Assembly (NCBI GenBank): GCA_902810755.1 | Contig: CADDYT010000027.1 | Location: forward strand, 1-54,208 | Origin: Chloroflexota bacterium | GTDB lineage: Bacteria > Chloroflexota > Ktedonobacteria > Ktedonobacterales > Ktedonobacteraceae | Direction: 5' to 3' | DNA: 54,208 bases | In this document: positions 8,284 to 19,100 of the stretch, one piece after another | How the letters are laid out: each line of letters opens with the position of its first letter | Position numbering within the stretch: the first letter of the stretch is position 1 | Notes under the pieces: generated by a model | What the model saw: only the letters and a program-made list of their open reading frames with translations | Databases searched by the model: none | What the model was told of the DNA's origin: nothing | Position numbers and translations under genes: made by a program

Positions 8284-8312
8284 TTGACATGCTTAGCAAA
8301 GCATTGTAGAAT
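8284..8312 (+). promoter_or_regulatory. Promoter of the pPIWI-RE operon
   Basis: TTGACA at 8284-8289, 17-base spacer, TAGAAT at 8307-8312: a near-consensus housekeeping promoter. Transcription would start near 8319, about 62 bases before the first gene. The spacer holds the second candidate operator. Confidence 0.8.
8289..8304. promoter_or_regulatory. Candidate operator 2 inside the promoter spacer
   Basis: ATGCTT and AAGCAT form an inverted repeat around AGCA, starting at the last base of the -35 box and covering most of the spacer. A bound XRE dimer would directly exclude RNA polymerase. Part of the sequence (AGCAAAGCATTG) resembles operator 1 (TTGCAAGCATTG), supporting one binding protein for both. 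Confidence 0.5.
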
Positions 8313-8380
8313 ACGGTCACTGAGTTCCCTTCGGCAACAAGGATGTCGGCGTTCTCTTTCAGAGGGAAGGAGTGCTTTTT

Positions 8381-9580
8381 ATGGATGCAGATGAGGTTTT
8401 TCTCTACCTGGTGGCCGGGGCAGTAGAGGGTGCGCAAAAAGGGTTTCGCTCTCCTTCTCCCCTATTTCAGCAGGCGCTCAACAAGCTGGCAGCATTGCAA
8501 CTGAGCGCGGGAAAGATGCTTCCCCCGACGTTCCATGACGTGCTGGATGATCTGGAAAAGCCCATCGGTAGCTGGTGGCCTGGACCGCTCCCGAGCTTTG
8601 TCAAACAAGAGGAGATTCGGCCAACCTGGAGCATTCTGTATGAAAGCACCCCAGACGATCATTGGGTTGAGGAGTTTTTGGAAAGGAGAGGCGTACAACT
8701 CCGTGTGGGGCAGTCCTTGCAAGAATTTCAGGCCGACATTGATCAGTCCGCCATCAAAGATGTGCAGGAGATTTGTCGGAGAGACCCGCAGACATTGTCC
8801 CCTATCTATACTACCATCCGGCGCTTTCTCATAGAGCACCCGGTGACAACCCTCTTTGAGCTGCAGCAGGCACTCGGCAACTTCCCACAGATCCCGGTGA
8901 AGCTCATTAATAGCTTTTACGAAGCTCCAGAGCGGTTTGAGCGCTACGCCAGGCATAAGGGACGCTACTGGCTCTGCCCCTATTGCGGCGGTATCCTGAA
9001 TTGGGGAGAAAATGGACGGATCCCGCGATGCGCCCGCCACTCTGTCTGCGGGAAGCTGTGTCCGGATTATCGAGACAGAAAGGCACTCGTTGAAAGGCAC
9101 GGCCTCATTCGCCTTAAGTGGGGGCTCCACCGGCGTGTCTGTATTCCTGGCATTCCCGAAATTCAGTTGTACAAGTACGCCGAGAGGCTGCGTCAGGCAC
9201 ATCCCGCACTGCTTGTTACTGTGATTCTCTGGCCTGGAGTCGACCGCTACGACCTCCAACTCCGCTTTGTAGATGGTACGGTCTGGGCAGTGGATGTGAA
9301 AGATTACGCCGATCCCACCGAGCTTTACCGCAAGCTCCATGTGCATGAGGACAGCGCCGATATTTTCGATCTGGGCCCACTCAAATGGACGCATGGGTTC
9401 TATGTTGTTCCCCAGTATCGCCTCGACTGGAATCGAACCTATATCGAGCAATTCAAACGGGCCGCGCCAAAGGGAAAGAGGGCATTGTCCCTGGGAATAC
9501 AAATCGTTGGTCAGAAGCGCTTTCAGGAGCGGATCCAGGAGAAGCTGCGGGAACTCAAGCCGCAGCCAGCGGGGCGCTGA
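8381..9580 (+). CDS. pPIWI-RE system nuclease (PD-(D/E)XK, Y-domain type)
   Basis: 399 residues from ATG 8381 (AGGGAAGGAG nine bases upstream; the GTG at 8372 sits on that site). The N-terminal half is helical. Near residue 196 a zinc-ribbon-like cluster (WLCPYCGG ... CARHSVCGKLC) appears. The C-terminal third reads LLVTVILWPGVDRYDLQLRF then VWAVDVKDY near residue 302, fitting the D...D-x-K core of a PD-(D/E)XK restriction endonuclease. This matches the nuclease subunit described for the three-gene pPIWI-RE islands (Burroughs, Iyer and Aravind), and the next two genes are the expected partners. Predicted to cut invading DNA. Confidence 0.8.
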   Translation: MDADEVFLYLVAGAVEGAQKGFRSPSPLFQQALNKLAALQLSAGKMLPPTFHDVLDDLEKPIGSWWPGPLPSFVKQEEIRPTWSILYESTPDDHWVEEFLERRGVQLRVGQSLQEFQADIDQSAIKDVQEICRRDPQTLSPIYTTIRRFLIEHPVTTLFELQQALGNFPQIPVKLINSFYEAPERFERYARHKGRYWLCPYCGGILNWGENGRIPRCARHSVCGKLCPDYRDRKALVERHGLIRLKWGLHRRVCIPGIPEIQLYKYAERLRQAHPALLVTVILWPGVDRYDLQLRFVDGTVWAVDVKDYADPTELYRKLHVHEDSADIFDLGPLKWTHGFYVVPQYRLDWNRTYIEQFKRAAPKGKRALSLGIQIVGQKRFQERIQEKLRELKPQPAGR

Positions 9581-9604
9581 CGAAACAGCCGTGAAGAGGA
9601 CGCT

Positions 9605-12600
9605 ATGTTTGAAACACGAGAATGGTACGAAACGCTCAAGGAGAAGCTTGTAGAAGCCGACACCAATGATGAGTTAAGTGATCCCTCGTTACCGGTCTTG
9701 CTCCTCAAAGTGGAGCTGGGCTTGTATCTGCTCGAGGTACTCGGCTACGCTGGTGAAGCGGTTGAGTCCGTGTGGGTATGGCTCACGAACCTCGAGATCG
9801 CTGACGGGAGACGAAAAAATCTGAATGAAAAGCAGCAGCAAGCTTTGGCAAACGCTTGCGTGTTGCTGCGCTTCGGCAAGTTCGACTGGATTGCCGCGCT
9901 TAAAACCTACGCAGCGCTTCTGCCCGAGTGGCGCTGCTATCGGATCGATCCCAACGACCTGGCCCTTCCCGTCACCCGGGAACCGAATGGGCCGAAGCAT
10001 GTCACCGGACGCTTCGCCACCTATAAACGATGTCTCTCTCGAGAAATCATGCCGTACCGGTTACGCGACACCAAGACTGCCCCGTCTGGAACAGTCTACT
10101 TTAAGGCACAGTATCCGCGTCCGCGTGTCATTGCTGCCGTACTTGACGAGGCCGCCATCAAAACGGCTACCTCCTCCAACGTCTCTCCGGCGCTCTTCAG
10201 TGGGGAGCCACAGCAAAAGAAGCGAGTTTCCATCGCGTATGCCGATCTGCTTCGCATGGCAAAGGAGCTGGATGACCGCGAAGAGCAGGCGGATATTACC
10301 CCCCGGACGCGGTGGGCAACGCTAGTGAAGGATGTAATCCACTATCGTCTCTTCCGGGCAGATGGCCAATTGAGCCCGGCGAATACCGATCCGCTGGATC
10401 TCTGTGGACACGTTCATCTTCCTGGGATGGTCGGCGCCGGCAAATCGACCATGACCAAGCTCATCGCTGTGTACGGCGCGCTGTATGGCCATTGGCGGAC
10501 CACCATTGTGGTAAGTGATGTCATGACAGCCATCAACCTCGCTGACTCATTGAACCGTCTCCTCGTCAAGAAGGGGGAGCAACCGCTCGCCGTTCCTCTC
10601 CTCGGGCGCTCGACACGCTATCTGCACATCTCGCGGGTGCATCGTTCTGATACCCTCACCGAAGAGAGCTGGAGCCTGCGTTGGTTAGACACGCGCTGCG
10701 CCCTTCAAGGGATGGTAGCTGCGAACGAACTCCAAGAAGGCCCGCTGCGCCCCGGCGATGAACCATGTGAGCGCTTGTATGAGAAGGAAACTGACCTCGA
10801 CGATTATCGCAAACGCCTTGTCTGTCCGCTGCACGCGGTCTGCCCTGTGCATCAGATGTACCGAGACATGCCACATGCCCCGATCTGGATCACGACCCCA
10901 GGAGCCATGGCAAAATCGCGCCTTCCCTCGTTTATAGAGCCGAGACACATCCACCTGGGAGAATTGATCTATCACGAGTCGGACCTGGTCGTATTCGATG
11001 AAGCGGAGATGATCCAGCAATGGTTCGATAACGAATATGCCATGAGCCAAAGCCTCATCGACTCAACCGGAGGCGCTTTAAGCACGATAGACCGGATCAC
11101 CGGCGAGTTTTTAGTCCGGGAGAATACGCTTTCTGACCATGCGCGGCGCTGGATCACCAGTGAGGGACGTGCAAGGGAGGTTGCGCTCTACATTTGCGAT
11201 ATGCTGCGCGCATCTGAAACCTTGAAAACATGGGTTGGCCAGCGCTATTTTACTGCCTTCCGTCTCTTTTCAGACCTTGCGCGGCGGCTGCTTGGCATCA
11301 CGGAGAATCCTCCGGCCTCGTCCCAACAAGAACAAGCCGTGCGGACCCTGCTGGACGATTTTGACCGGTTCCATGACGATAATATCATGCCACCCTTCAA
11401 AGCAAGCATGTCTCCTTCGGTGGCGCAGCTGCATCGCATCGCCGATGCCATCCTCGCACGCAGTGGCAGCGCGGTCGACGAACGAACGCTTGCGGTGTGC
11501 GAGTCATGGATACGCACCTACGTTCCTGACATTGAGGACACGCTCAAAGCGCTGCAACAGAGGATAGCCACCCGGGAAAAAACAGCAGCGATCCCCAGGA
11601 CGCGCTCGCAGACTCCTCCAGCGCGGCCCGATGAGATGAACACGTTCGTTCTCCGCCTGGAATTCGCCATAGCCGTCTCGGTGCTGGAACGCCTCGTACG
11701 TATTACCTTCGACGAGTGGTACAATGCGCCCCCCGCCATCGCCAGTAAAATCCGGAGCGAAGATCGCCTCCAACGCGTTCCCGCCGACCTCGCCGGGGTC
11801 CTCCCAACGGCACCGACGGGGAGCCTTTTTGGCTTCTTGTACAGTGACGAGGGGAAAAAGGCCGATGAAGCGGCGCCTGCTGAGCCATTACCCGCGCGAA
11901 ACCGACGGCTCCTCACCTTTCGCTACCTTAGTGTCGGACGCTGGTACTTCCTCCATTTTCATGATCTTCTCGCACGGCTCGGATATCCCGGTCCTCACGT
12001 GTTGTCGCTCTCCGGCACGTCCTGGTTACCGGACGCGTCCTCGTGGCATGTGGACGTGAGGCCGCGCGGCGTGATGGAGACCAATAAGGAGTGCCGCCGC
12101 GCCATCGAATCCTGCCACTTTCGCTTTTTACCTCAGAAGGACAATGGAGGCACTCCGATAGGTGTTTCAGGGTCGGGTGACCTGGAGGACAGCCTCTGGC
12201 GTTTGACCAGGGAGCTTGCAGGCACGCCCAGCCCTGCCCAGTGTCCATTACAACGGGAGTTGCAGACACTGGAGGACCTTGCGAGGCGGAAGCCGCGCTA
12301 TTGGAAGGACCGCCAGCGCATCCTGCTCTTTGTCAACTCCTACGACCAGGTCAAGCAGGTCGTGGCGGCATTGCTCAGTAAGCAGCCGACGTGGGAGTCC
12401 AGCATCTATGGTTTGATGCAGCAACGAGGAGACGCCGACGAGCAAACTGACCAATGGAGGTCCGCGCGCCAGGTGATCGGACAGCAGATTGGGCGCGGCG
12501 ACATCGAAGGTTTTGCGCAGGTGACCAAAGGGCGTATTCTCGTGGCACCGCTGCAGGCCCTCGGGCGCGGGTACAATATTCTGAACGAAGACCGCGTAGC

Positions 12601-13126
12601 GGCCTTTGGCTCGGTCTTCTTCCTCACGCGCCCCATGCCACTCCCGTTCGATATGGTGAAACGCGCCCAATGGATGAACCGGCAGGTCCTGGACTGGTGC
12701 GCCGACGATACTCACGCCCTCTGGCAAGGGTCCTCCTACGGTCAAAAAGGGGAGCAACTGCGCAAGAAAGCCCACGACGAGTGGGATTGGTTCGAAGGAG
12801 GACCAACGGGGCAGTCATATAGCTTCCAGTATTTATCCGAACAACGCAAAAGAGATCTGGCGGCCTCCCTTGCGGGGATGATCATCCAGGCATGCGGGCG
12901 GCTGCTGCGCGGCGGTGTGCCATTTCGAGCAACGTTTGTTGACGCCGCCTGGGCACCGCACACGGCCGACCCCAAAAGCCAGGAAAGGGATACGCCAAAG
13001 AATAGCCTCCTGCTCGCCATGATCCAGGTGCTCGATGGCTACTGTAAACGTGACCCCGTTGCCCAGACACTCTACGCGCCGTTAGTCAAAGCACTCAAGC
13101 GGGACTTCAAGCATATGCTCTCCTGA
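9605..13126 (+). CDS. pPIWI-RE system DinG-type helicase
   Basis: 1173 residues. LPGMVGAGKSTMTKLI near residue 274 is Walker A, VVFDEAEMI near residue 462 is the DExH box, and IIQACGRLLRGG near residue 1095 is motif VI of superfamily 2 XPD/DinG helicases. Between Walker A and the DEAE box four cysteines (near residues 364, 388, 406, 412, the last pair as CPLHAVC) sit where DinG/XPD carry an iron-sulfur cluster. The N-terminal 200 residues probably form the Z domain of pPIWI-RE islands. The gene starts 24 bases after the nuclease gene with GAAGAGG before the ATG. Likely unwinds DNA or R-loops for its partners. Confidence 0.85.
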   Translation: MFETREWYETLKEKLVEADTNDELSDPSLPVLLLKVELGLYLLEVLGYAGEAVESVWVWLTNLEIADGRRKNLNEKQQQALANACVLLRFGKFDWIAALKTYAALLPEWRCYRIDPNDLALPVTREPNGPKHVTGRFATYKRCLSREIMPYRLRDTKTAPSGTVYFKAQYPRPRVIAAVLDEAAIKTATSSNVSPALFSGEPQQKKRVSIAYADLLRMAKELDDREEQADITPRTRWATLVKDVIHYRLFRADGQLSPANTDPLDLCGHVHLPGMVGAGKSTMTKLIAVYGALYGHWRTTIVVSDVMTAINLADSLNRLLVKKGEQPLAVPLLGRSTRYLHISRVHRSDTLTEESWSLRWLDTRCALQGMVAANELQEGPLRPGDEPCERLYEKETDLDDYRKRLVCPLHAVCPVHQMYRDMPHAPIWITTPGAMAKSRLPSFIEPRHIHLGELIYHESDLVVFDEAEMIQQWFDNEYAMSQSLIDSTGGALSTIDRITGEFLVRENTLSDHARRWITSEGRAREVALYICDMLRASETLKTWVGQRYFTAFRLFSDLARRLLGITENPPASSQQEQAVRTLLDDFDRFHDDNIMPPFKASMSPSVAQLHRIADAILARSGSAVDERTLAVCESWIRTYVPDIEDTLKALQQRIATREKTAAIPRTRSQTPPARPDEMNTFVLRLEFAIAVSVLERLVRITFDEWYNAPPAIASKIRSEDRLQRVPADLAGVLPTAPTGSLFGFLYSDEGKKADEAAPAEPLPARNRRLLTFRYLSVGRWYFLHFHDLLARLGYPGPHVLSLSGTSWLPDASSWHVDVRPRGVMETNKECRRAIESCHFRFLPQKDNGGTPIGVSGSGDLEDSLWRLTRELAGTPSPAQCPLQRELQTLEDLARRKPRYWKDRQRILLFVNSYDQVKQVVAALLSKQPTWESSIYGLMQQRGDADEQTDQWRSARQVIGQQIGRGDIEGFAQVTKGRILVAPLQALGRGYNILNEDRVAAFGSVFFLTRPMPLPFDMVKRAQWMNRQVLDWCADDTHALWQGSSYGQKGEQLRKKAHDEWDWFEGGPTGQSYSFQYLSEQRKRDLAASLAGMIIQACGRLLRGGVPFRATFVDAAWAPHTADPKSQERDTPKNSLLLAMIQVLDGYCKRDPVAQTLYAPLVKALKRDFKHMLS

Positions 13127-13178
13127 GGGAGAATATGCGGCCCGCCGGTAAAGTTACGAAAGGAATCACACAAGGCAT

Positions 13179-15968
13179 ATGGTATCAGAGAGACCCTATC
13201 AGATTCAAGAATTCCGCGCCCGCCTCATTCCGGAGCAGTTAGCACAAGAGCGGGTGTGGTACCTTCTTTTCCCTTTCCATCAGTCCCTGAACACCTTTCT
13301 CAAGCAAATGGAGCGCATTCGCGGCAAGCCTTTGCAGCATAGGCAGAAGCCTCCGTGGAGATGGCTCAACAAGCTTCTGGTCGCCCTCATTCCATCGCTC
13401 GTCCACCCGTTCATCACGGGCCTCTCGAAGACGAAGGGCGAGAGGCACCTCCTTGTCTTAGACGGCTACCCCCGTCCGTCTGTGGAGCAGGTCACGCTGC
13501 TGGTGCGTGTCTGGCTCAGGCGTTGGGTAGAGAGCTGCTTCAAACGTGAAATCCAGACGCCCGAAGGACAGGATGCGTATCAAAGACTTCTTGCTGGGCT
13601 CGCTTCTCCCGCAACGGACTGGGAATCGATTGACGCCGGATTCCTGATACGGGAGAAAACCCATCCCCTGATCTACACGGCGCTGCCCAGTCTGCTGGCA
13701 GCGCGGCTGAAGGGCGAGAAAATGCTCATCAATGATGAGTGGGTGGAGTGGCATCTCGCGCAGGAAGGGAATAATCGGCTCGCGCTCGTGAGCCAGCCAC
13801 TCCTGTCCCGCCATGTACACGACTACGGTGACAAGCCCAAGCTCATCGAGGGGCACTTTTCCTACCGCGTCGATTTTGCGGTGCATACGGTGCCTGATGA
13901 TCCTGATCCGCGCCCATTCGTCCACGTGCGCATCTTCAGCAGGCGCTACATAGAAAAAGGGCCGATCAAGAGATTCCTGTTCGGACGCAGTTCTACCGTC
14001 ATGGTTGGCATACGAAAGCCGCGCATTTTGACAGGAGATTGGCCAGTCGTCCCGATCCTGGTACCGATTCGCATCAGGGGCATGAAACACCTGCGCTTTT
14101 GGGATGATAGAATCATCGAGCTGCTCGACGACCTCAAGCAGCTCTTCTCCCCTGACCAGGTTCGCTCGCTCATCGACCCGACCGTATTGGCGAAAGACCC
14201 CGGCGCTTACTGGTACTCGGAGCATGAAAGTGATACCTACTTCATGCTCTTCGCCGAGGGAATCAAGCCAGATCATGCGCTCGGCTCAAGCTTCAGTCCA
14301 ACGGAGTTCTACCATGTGTGGCGAGCCATCATGAATCGTTCGCAAGATGTGCTAAGGGCCGATGCGCCGCTGGCGCGCGATAAAGATACATCAAAACCCG
14401 GGAAAACCGTTTCTATGCTCTCCTTCTGGGAACTCAACGAACAGCGCTTTGATAAGAAGACGCAGAGGCCGATCAAAACAGCAGTGAAAACACCTTTTGA
14501 TGCCAGGCGCAAACAACGCCTCCTGGATGGGCCAGCAAAACGCCTTCTGGGAACGGAGGCGCTGCAAAGAGTCTTTGCCGGGGAACAGGTCACCGTGTTG
14601 ATCCTCTACCTCACGGAGGAGGTACGTGATGAGGTGATGAAGCAGCTACAACGATGTTCGTTCATAGACTACCCGAATCTAGTGATAAGAGAGCAACGCA
14701 TCGATGATGCACTCGTCACCCCGCTTGATCCGGGCAATATAGACCTTGGCGAACTAGAGCTACCCGACCTCGACGAGGAAGAACGCGAGCGGAAGCGGAG
14801 TACCCTGGATGACAACCTAACGCTGGCAAAACGCCAGCGCAAAGCCGCATGGAAAAAATTCCTAGCACCGCTTCGCCCGAAACGAGGCGCGGCCTATGCA
14901 CTGATCGAGGTGCCGCAGGACAGTTGGGAGCGGGACGAGCTGAACCCCAAGGGGGTAATCCGCGAGATATGCGTCGAGTCGCGCATGGGGTCGCAGCTCC
15001 TTGCCTCGTTTGAGAGGAATGAGAGCGCTGGCCCAAGCCGGGTGAAAAATGCCATTGCGGACTTACTGGTAAGACAAACAGGCGTGATCCACGGGGATAT
15101 TTGCGAAACCTACGTCTGGGCCGACATTCCTGCAGAGATTGCCAAAAAGCTGACAGTGGTTGGATTATATCATCACCGTTCTACGAAATATCTGCTCGAC
15201 TATGTCCTTGCCGTGCGCATCCTGCCGAGTGGCCGCGTCGAAATGCTCCTGCCCGATGATCTTCAATGGCGGCCATATGAAACAGCGTGCTTTCGGCTGG
15301 GGAGTATCTTTGCAGCAGCCTCAAGGAAAGATGGGCTGAAGTTGCGGCCACAGGCCATGGAGCGATTCGTGGAACATGTCTGCCTGAACACCGAAGGGCC
15401 GACGCTAGTGCTACTGGAGGCAACAGACTTTCGGCGCATCTGGATGCAGTTGCAGAATCCGCAGATGCGACTGAACGAACTTTCGTTCTCAACTCACCCC
15501 GACCCATTCCAACGAAACGACGTACCCAATGTCTGGATGGTCCGCCTCCGAGAGGCTGGCGCGTTGATAGAGACACCTCAGTATGTCCGGCTGGAAGAGC
15601 CTGACGAGGAAGAAGAAACCATCATGTTTGCAGATGGTTTATTTGATCTTGGTCCTTCAGGAAAGTTCTCCGTCTACCATAGTATTGGACGCGGCCCCAC
15701 TTATAAGAAGCAAAGCGAGATACGCGGCTACTGGAAATCCTCAGAAGGTGGCGAGGAGTCATTTAAACATGCTCATGTTGTTGAAATCATTCCTTTCTTG
15801 CTTCAGGAGGGCATTGAACCGCTGCTACTCGCCCGTGTCACACACTTTTTACGCGCTATTCCCTCCTGGGAGAGTGGAAACACCATCCTCCCTCTCCCTA
15901 ATCATTTAGCAGCGGGCGCCATTCAAGATTATCTCTGCCTCTTGCCCAGATGGGATGAAGAAGAATAG
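13179..15968 (+). CDS. pPIWI-RE protein (prokaryotic PIWI/Argonaute family)
   Basis: 929 residues, about the usual length for the family. The C-terminal half looks like the RNase H-fold PIWI region: AAYALIEVPQDSW, then NPKGVIREICVESRMGSQLL near residue 610, TLVLLEATDFRRIWMQLQN near residue 750 and SVYHSIGRGPTYKK near residue 835, in the order I recall for the pPIWI-RE domain, which is named for its conserved Arg and Glu. The N-terminal half should contain the X domain. It lies 52 bases after the helicase with AAAGGAATC as ribosome site. Likely binds a guide or RNA-DNA hybrid and directs the nuclease and helicase. No guide source is seen nearby. Confidence 0.8.
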   Translation: MVSERPYQIQEFRARLIPEQLAQERVWYLLFPFHQSLNTFLKQMERIRGKPLQHRQKPPWRWLNKLLVALIPSLVHPFITGLSKTKGERHLLVLDGYPRPSVEQVTLLVRVWLRRWVESCFKREIQTPEGQDAYQRLLAGLASPATDWESIDAGFLIREKTHPLIYTALPSLLAARLKGEKMLINDEWVEWHLAQEGNNRLALVSQPLLSRHVHDYGDKPKLIEGHFSYRVDFAVHTVPDDPDPRPFVHVRIFSRRYIEKGPIKRFLFGRSSTVMVGIRKPRILTGDWPVVPILVPIRIRGMKHLRFWDDRIIELLDDLKQLFSPDQVRSLIDPTVLAKDPGAYWYSEHESDTYFMLFAEGIKPDHALGSSFSPTEFYHVWRAIMNRSQDVLRADAPLARDKDTSKPGKTVSMLSFWELNEQRFDKKTQRPIKTAVKTPFDARRKQRLLDGPAKRLLGTEALQRVFAGEQVTVLILYLTEEVRDEVMKQLQRCSFIDYPNLVIREQRIDDALVTPLDPGNIDLGELELPDLDEEERERKRSTLDDNLTLAKRQRKAAWKKFLAPLRPKRGAAYALIEVPQDSWERDELNPKGVIREICVESRMGSQLLASFERNESAGPSRVKNAIADLLVRQTGVIHGDICETYVWADIPAEIAKKLTVVGLYHHRSTKYLLDYVLAVRILPSGRVEMLLPDDLQWRPYETACFRLGSIFAAASRKDGLKLRPQAMERFVEHVCLNTEGPTLVLLEATDFRRIWMQLQNPQMRLNELSFSTHPDPFQRNDVPNVWMVRLREAGALIETPQYVRLEEPDEEEETIMFADGLFDLGPSGKFSVYHSIGRGPTYKKQSEIRGYWKSSEGGEESFKHAHVVEIIPFLLQEGIEPLLLARVTHFLRAIPSWESGNTILPLPNHLAAGAIQDYLCLLPRWDEEE

Positions 15969-16143
15969 TCAGAGATGGTCAGAAGGCCTGGTATTAGCTA
16001 TGCTCGGTTTGAGTCAAAAGTATTCAGTAGTATCGCGGGAATTATTGCAGAAGGCGCTACAACGTGTAGGTGTGCGTGTTCCAGATCGGCATGGCTCCTT
16101 ACGAAGAACGAGGTCACACCTCCCTGTTGAAGTGATGGCTTGC

Positions 16144-16152
16144 TGCTATAAT
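16144..16152 (+). promoter_or_regulatory. Extended -10 promoter for the phosphorylase-STAND gene
   Basis: TGC followed by TATAAT (16147-16152) is a consensus extended -10 element; only a poor -35 is present. Transcription would start near 16159, 34 bases before the ATG, so this gene can be expressed separately from the pPIWI-RE operon. Confidence 0.6.
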
Positions 16153-16192
16153 AGTGATCTCACAGATGAAGAGGAAAGAAGGGAACAAGACG

Positions 16193-19100
16193 ATGAGTGG
16201 TGAAGGCTTGCTGGTGGATGTGTGCATCGTATGTGCTCTGGCAGAGGAAGCACAGGCATTTCTCGACGTCGTCTCGGAGCTAGCACAAACTTCGTTTGTG
16301 TCAGGAATCAGCCCGCTCTACCGGTATGAGTATCGCTTTGCCACCATCGAAAATACTCGTGGGGAACGCCTGACCCTGTACGTCTCCTGGCTCCCTCGCT
16401 ATGGTCCACAGGAGATGGCACTGCACCTTCCGCGCGTCCTCCAAGAGTTCCGGCCTCGCTTCGCTGCGATGACGGGGATCTGCGCGGGGGATAAACGACA
16501 CGTTGCGCTGGGGGATCTCATCGTCGCTGACCGCACTTTCACCTTTGATGCTGGCAGCATCGAGATCGATGCGGATGGGCAGCGTGTCCACCGGCACGAT
16601 ACACAGACGTATCAACCTGATGAGAATACCCTGAGCTTCGCCCGCATGTTTGATCAATGGAAGCCGCTTGTCGCTGAGCTGCCGCGTCCGCCGTCAAAGC
16701 GGCAACAGCGGGACTGGCTGCTCAATCGGTTACTCGATGAGCAGACGCCATCAATCGAACGGATTCCTCAAGGAGAACTCGAGCGCTCTGCCCCTGCCTG
16801 GCGGCGTCTCGTCCACGAGCTACAACAGGGGCCTGACCCTTTGCTCTTGCCAGCGATGGAGTTGCAAGAACGACACACCATCGTGCGGCTCCGCTATGGC
16901 GTGGTCCCCTTCCCCTACACCGATCCACAAGTGGCCAGTTGTTTTATCAAGCCTATGGCCTCCAGTAGTGCTGTACATAGGGATGATCCCTTCTCCGATA
17001 TTCAGATTCCGGTTCGGGGAGCAGTGGCCGTTGATATGGAAGGGGCTGCCTTTGGACGGACAATGGCCAGCTTTCCCCAGACACACTGGCTCATCGTCAA
17101 AGGTGTGTCGGATTACGCAGATAGCGACAAGGATGATTCCTATCACCATTATGCCTCCTCTGCAGCTGCACGCTATCTGCTGTGTTTCATCAAGGAGTAC
17201 GTCACCAACGAGCGCCTCCCTCCCTTTCCCGACCAGGCGCGGCATGTTTCCCCGTCGGGTGAACCCTCTCCACATACCCTGATCGATCGCCTGCGTCGGC
17301 ATACCAGGCATACACTGGACTTGCTCTCACCTACCTCAGCCATCGTCGCAGGGACGACACGCGTGAAAATTCCCCGCCGCTGTGTCGATGTTCTCCGCCG
17401 GGACGCTGAAGACGGATCGCTGGTGGTGACCGGCTCACCTGGGAGTGGAAAGTCCGTAGCCCTCTTCGATGTCGTCACCACACTGCTGGCTGAGGGGCGC
17501 GACGTGATCTTCCTGACGGCAGAAGAGGCAGATAGTGCAGGGCTAACGGTTCAGGAGATCGTGGATGCTCTGGAACACTGGGAGGGCGACGAGCCAGCTT
17601 TCCTGGTCATCGATGCCCTCGATTCAACCCGGTTCGGACAATCCGACCAGGTCTTGCGCACGCTGCTGGCGCGTGTAGCTCGCGCCGGGACCCGTTGGCG
17701 AGTGATCGCCGCCATGCGTAGCTTTGACCTGAGCTATGACGATGACATACAGCGCATCTTCGCTGGAACGCCCCCAGACCATTCATTTCAGGAGCAGACG
17801 CTGGGACATCTGCGTCATCTTGCCATTCCCTCCTTCACGCAAGAGGAACTGGACTTCGCCGGGACACAAGCACCAGATCTGGCTCAATTGTTCAGCGAAG
17901 CTCAGCCTCAACTGCGCGCCCTGCTGATGACGCCCTTCAATCTCCGCCTGACCGGAGAACTGCTCCAGGAGGGAATCGGACGCCAGGAGTTTACGCCCTG
18001 GCGCACGCAGGTGCAGCTCCTGGATCGCTACTGGGCGCACTACGTCACACGTCCCGACGGGCAGCGGGATGCGCGCGAGTTCGTCCTGCGCCACGCCTGT
18101 GAGGAAATGCTGGCTGCTCGCACCTTGCAAGTAGAGCGTGTTCAGCTTTCTCATCCCGCTGCGAGCCAGGCGCTCGAACACCTGCTGCATTCGCACCTGC
18201 TCGTTGCCTGGCAAGCGGACGATGCAATGCTCCCCGATGATTCGCTGCTCGCCTTCTCCCATCGCATTCTCTTTGACTACGCAGTGACCCGTCTCCTGCT
18301 GAGCGGCTCGGTGGATCAGTTCGTGCGACGGCTGGAACAATCGCGTGAAATGTGCATCGTCATTCGTCCAAGCATTGTCTATCGCTTTCAACAGTTCTGG
18401 CTGCAGTCCATCGATGCAGCGCACACTTCCTTTTGGCGAATCGTCCTGCGTATCCAGCGCGAGCGAACCATCCCCACCGTTGGCAAACTCATTGGATCGT
18501 CTGTTGCGGCGACCTTTGCGACCGATCTCCCTGCACTCCAACCGCTTCTTGCCACTTTGGAAGCTGAGCACAATGAGGAGCGGGACGCAGGAGAAGCCGT
18601 GCTGAGGCATCTCATAGGCGCGCTGATAGCTGATCAGCGCCGACTCGGAGGAGAAAGCGCCGGTCCCTGGTGTGCGCTGGTCGAACACATGAGCCAGTCG
18701 ACACGCTTGCCAGTGCTTCTCTCTGCACGCGTGCTGCTCTCTCGCCTTGTCGAGCAACTGGAGAGTCTGACCGAGGAGCAGTGCTGCTTCGCAGGGCAGG
18801 CGGCACGTCGACTTCTCACACAGGCGTGGAAAACCCCTGTCTGGGATCGCCTGTCGAGGCATTTCCTCCTCGAAGCTGTCTGCCGAACCTATGAGAGCGA
18901 TCCTTCGGCTGTACGAGCGTCTATACAGCGCTGTCTTGATCACGGACACCTGTCGATGTATGGTGACGAAGAGTTGCCTGCCCTTGCGCAGGAAATTCCC
19001 CGTCTAGCGGCCAGAGATCCGGAACTGGTGGTCGAAATCTATAGCGCTGCCTTTTCCTATGAGGAAACCAGCGAGGAAGCCACGTATATCAACAGGAGCC

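Noticed and set aside
8327..8336. Ten-base match to the 3' end of tRNA-Leu (CCCTTCGGCA), a possible att site
   Set aside because: Too short to separate from chance and placed between a promoter and its first gene, where an island end is unlikely.
15955..16203. 82-codon rightward frame overlapping the end of the PIWI gene and the start of the STAND gene
   Set aside because: It spans the consensus extended -10 promoter at 16144-16152, overlaps both neighbours and shows no family pattern; probably chance, though a small coupled protein cannot be excluded.
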